Source of the DNA: an uncultured Veillonellaceae bacterium
Lineage (GTDB): Bacteria; Bacillota; Negativicutes; Veillonellales; Dialisteraceae
DNA: 8,845 bases
NCBI GenBank assembly: GCA_958439155.1
Contig: CAUBUJ010000067.1
Coordinates: 1 to 8,845, forward strand
Reading direction: 5' to 3'
In this document: piece after piece, positions 6,927 to 8,845 of the stretch
How the letters are laid out: the number at the start of each line of letters is the position of its first letter
Position numbering within the stretch: position 1 is the stretch's first letter
Notes under the pieces: model-generated
The model's input: the letters and a program-made list of their open reading frames with translations, nothing else
Databases searched by the model: none
Told to the model about the DNA's origin: nothing
Position numbers and translations under genes: made by a program

Positions 6927-6955
6927 TTGAACTAATATTTTGAAGAATGTAAAAT
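6927..6955 (+). promoter_or_regulatory. Predicted sigma-A promoter for the Sel1-repeat gene
   Basis: TTGAAC (6927-6932) and TAAAAT (6950-6955) are separated by exactly 17 bases, in an AT-rich stretch. The expected start of transcription is near 6962, giving a leader of about 33 bases. The gene thus seems to be transcribed alone. Confidence 0.65.
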
Positions 6956-6981
6956 GCTGTTAGAGATATTTCGGAATTCGC

Positions 6982-6987
6982 AGGAGG
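6982..6987 (+). promoter_or_regulatory. Strong ribosome binding site of the Sel1-repeat gene
   Basis: A full AGGAGG consensus seven bases before ATG 6995, the strongest site in the window. It fixes the start and suggests efficient translation. Confidence 0.9.
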
Positions 6988-6994
6988 ACTTGTC

Positions 6995-8671
6995 ATGCTT
7001 AATCATTTGGATAAAGTCAATCAATACCGCAAGCGTGCTGAACAGGGAGATGCGGAAGCTCAGTTTCAGATAGGGCGATGCTATGCAAATGGAGATGGAG
7101 TGGCAGAAGATATGGAAGAAGCGGTGCAGTGGTATAGAAAGGCTGCAGAGCAGGGATATGTGAATGCGCAATATAATCTGGGATGCATCTATGATGAAGG
7201 AGATGGCGTTAAGAAAGATCGGGAAGAAGCGGTGAAGTGGTATAGAAAGGCCGCAGATCAAGGAGATGCCGATGCGCAATATAATCTAGGGTGCATCTAT
7301 GATGAAGGGGATGGAGTTAAGGAAGATCGGGAAGAAGCGATAAAGTGGTATAAAAAGGCCGCGGAACAGGGAGATACAGGTGCTCAGTATAATTTAGGAT
7401 GCATTTATGCGAAGGGAGATGGGGTGACAGAAGATTTAAAAAAAGCAGTGAAGTGGTATAGAAAAGCCGCAGAACAGGGAGATGCCTGGGCGCAGTGCAA
7501 TTTAGGCGTGTGTTATGAGTTCGGAGCAGGAGTAAAAGAAGATAAGAAAGAAGCCGTCAAATGGTATGGAAAGGCGGCAGCACAGGGTATTTTACAAGCG
7601 CAATATAATTTAGGCATGTGCTATGCGCTCGGTGCAGGAGTAGGGCAAGATAAGGAAGAGGCCGTCAAATGGTACAGGGAAGCAGCAGAGCAGGGACATG
7701 CCGGCGCACAATGCAGTTTAGGCACATGTTATTTTTGCGGAGAAGGCGTAGAAGAAGATAAAAAAGAGGCGGTGAAATGGTATATAAAAGCAGCAGAACA
7801 GGGATATGCGTCAGCGCAATTTGATTTATGGAATTACTATAGCCCTGAATCTGGACGCAAAGGAGAAAAAGATTGGGAAAAAGCAGATATGTGGAAGCAA
7901 AAATTCGATGCACAGTGCGGCCATAGCCATATTTGTATTATAAGTAAATTTGACCAATACCATGAGGCGGCAGAGCAGGGAGAGGAGTCAGCCCAGTACA
8001 ATCTGGGATGCTGCTATGCCAATGGTGATGGAGTTGAGAAAAATATGGAGGAAGCAGTGCAGTGGTGGAAAAGAGCAGCTGGGCAGGGACATGCAATAGC
8101 TCAGTATAACGTAGGACTCAGTTATGCTGATGGGATTGGAGCAGAGGAAGATAAAAAAGAAGCAGCTAAGTGGTGGAGAAAAGCAGCAGAGCAGGGGATG
8201 GCTCAAGCCCAGTTCAGCTTAGGATGCTGCTATGAGCATGGAAATGGAGTAGGCAAAAGTATGGCGGAAGCATTCCAGTGGTGGAAAAAAGCTGCCGATC
8301 AGGGATATGTATATGCGCAATATAATATAGGGTTCTGTTATGAGAAAGGAGAAGGTGTAGAAGAAAATCAGCAGGAAGCGGTGAAGTGGTATCTTGCCGC
8401 AGCGAAACAAGGTTTGGCGGGAGCTCAGAATGATATAGGCATCTGCTATGAGGATGGAAATGGAGTAGAGCAAGATCAAGAGAAGGCCTTTGTATGGTAT
8501 AGCAAGGCTGCAGAGCAGGGATATGACAAAGCCCAATACAATTTAGGAAGCTGCTATTATTACGGAAAAGGAGTAGAAAAAGACTGGGAAAAAGCAAAGA
8601 TGTGGTGGCAAAAAGCGGCAGATCAGGGGAATGGACTGGCCCAGTTTGCCCTGAGTACGCTGTTTCAATAA
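6995..8671 (+). CDS. Sel1-like repeat (SLR/TPR-like) protein, two-module architecture
   Basis: A 558-residue protein built almost wholly of 36-residue Sel1 repeats (pattern AQYNLGxCYxxGxGVxxDxxEAVKWYxKAAEQG). The repeat Ala-Gln pair falls at 22, 58, 94, 130, 166, 202, 238 and 274, then after a 59-residue irregular unit at 333, 369, 405, 441, 477, 513 and 549 (the last a partial cap). Such alpha-alpha solenoids act as protein-protein adaptors; the partner here is unknown. There is no signal peptide, membrane helix or enzymatic domain, so it is probably cytoplasmic. It has 19 cysteines, most at the GxCY position, unusual for a cytoplasmic bacterial protein. A junction at about 285-325 carries CGHSHIC (308-314). 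Base composition is lower in GC than pcrA: hand counts of three 60-base lines gave 33, 38 and 53 percent against 63 percent in one pcrA line. Rare-type codons such as AGA, ATA and TTA recur. No functional neighbour is visible, so no pathway is assigned. Confidence 0.93.
   Translation: MLNHLDKVNQYRKRAEQGDAEAQFQIGRCYANGDGVAEDMEEAVQWYRKAAEQGYVNAQYNLGCIYDEGDGVKKDREEAVKWYRKAADQGDADAQYNLGCIYDEGDGVKEDREEAIKWYKKAAEQGDTGAQYNLGCIYAKGDGVTEDLKKAVKWYRKAAEQGDAWAQCNLGVCYEFGAGVKEDKKEAVKWYGKAAAQGILQAQYNLGMCYALGAGVGQDKEEAVKWYREAAEQGHAGAQCSLGTCYFCGEGVEEDKKEAVKWYIKAAEQGYASAQFDLWNYYSPESGRKGEKDWEKADMWKQKFDAQCGHSHICIISKFDQYHEAAEQGEESAQYNLGCCYANGDGVEKNMEEAVQWWKRAAGQGHAIAQYNVGLSYADGIGAEEDKKEAAKWWRKAAEQGMAQAQFSLGCCYEHGNGVGKSMAEAFQWWKKAADQGYVYAQYNIGFCYEKGEGVEENQQEAVKWYLAAAKQGLAGAQNDIGICYEDGNGVEQDQEKAFVWYSKAAEQGYDKAQYNLGSCYYYGKGVEKDWEKAKMWWQKAADQGNGLAQFALSTLFQ
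7058..8670 (+). repeat. Tandem 108-bp coding repeats (Sel1 units)
   Basis: The coding sequence is periodic at 108 bp (36 codons). The phase is exact from 7058 to about 7813, is broken by a longer unit (7814-7990), and is exact again from 7991 to the end. The units at 7166-7273 and 7274-7381 are the most alike: 94 of 108 bases match by eye. Most others are much more diverged at DNA level than at protein level. There are no spacers, so this is not a CRISPR array. Confidence 0.9.
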
Positions 8672-8845
8672 GAAAGTACGGCAGATGTTTGAAATGATAG
8701 ATGACGGCCCTTTTGTCATCAGAATCCTGCTGCGAGTTATGAATTCCCGAACGGTACATATGATTTATTTCCGTGAAAACACCTCACTGCACTTAGTGTA
8801 AAATTTTTCTCGGTGGTCAAAATGCCGCCACAACAAAAAGGAAGA
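8672..8845. other. AT-rich 3' intergenic stretch, no gene supported
   Basis: Between the Sel1 stop and the window edge there is no credible ORF. It holds a 6-bp stem (GATGAC 8700-8705 with GTCATC 8715-8720) without a T tail, a short CACT-T-AGTG palindrome at 8790-8798, and a segment at 8797-8828 alternating AAAATTTTT, CGGTGG, TCAAAATG and CCGCC. The final AAAAAGGAAGA could be the ribosome binding site of a gene that starts outside the window. Confidence 0.5.

Noticed and set aside
7058..8670. CRISPR-like or satellite repeat array
   Set aside because: The periodicity is exactly 36 codons within one open frame, units are diverged and contiguous, and there are no spacers.
8700..8720. GATGAC/GTCATC hairpin as terminator of the Sel1 gene
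   Set aside because: It is a 6-bp stem with a 9-base loop and no T tail. It may fold but does not meet the criteria for an intrinsic terminator, so none is assigned to this gene.
6932..8759. Minus-strand ORFs opposite the Sel1 gene with repeating hydrophobic patterns (e.g. SIPLHRFF)
   Set aside because: The periodic peptides are simply the antisense reading of the 108-bp Sel1 repeats and show no RBS or family likeness.

Overview
The window looks like an ordinary chromosomal stretch of a Gram-positive-lineage (Firmicutes) bacterium of moderately high GC. A Negativicutes genus such as Dialister or Megasphaera is my best guess, from the gene repertoire and codon style only; nothing in the window proves it. 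Firmicute hallmarks are a YacP/Rae1-type NYN protein, a family II manganese pyrophosphatase, PcrA rather than UvrD, AGGAGG-type ribosome binding sites, and strong intrinsic terminators between transcription units.

Layout: (1) 1-464, the 3' part of a Rae1/YacP-type ribonuclease gene, ended by a large hairpin at 466-534. That hairpin also serves the convergent gene on the minus strand. (2) 555-1355, minus strand, a Cof-type HAD phosphatase. (3) 1409-1462, a compact divergent promoter region in which the two promoters appear to share one -35 hexamer. (4) 1513-3343, a two-gene operon: an EamA/DMT transporter followed after 19 bases by a D-2-hydroxyacid dehydrogenase. (5) 3383-4484, ppaC with its own extended -10 promoter, a structured leader and an intrinsic terminator. 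(6) 4502-6721, pcrA, also ended by a terminator at 6734-6778. (7) 6927-8671, a monocistronic Sel1-repeat gene with a good promoter and strong RBS. Its base composition is visibly more AT-rich than the genes before it. (8) 8672-8845, an AT-rich tail with no gene I can support.

Functionally the first six genes are housekeeping or general metabolism: RNA decay at the ribosome, phosphate ester hydrolysis, small-molecule transport, 2-oxo/2-hydroxyacid redox, pyrophosphate removal and DNA repair. Apart from the transporter/dehydrogenase pair they are separate transcription units and need not work together.

The most interesting object is the Sel1 protein. It contains 13 regular 36-residue repeats plus one broken repeat. 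Internal evidence (repeat phase, a cap-like segment in the middle, and a middle repeat that resembles the last one) points to a head-to-tail fusion of two Sel1 modules. The junction carries a C-x-H-x-H-x-C motif. I do not see a defence system, CRISPR array, RNA gene or complete mobile element here.
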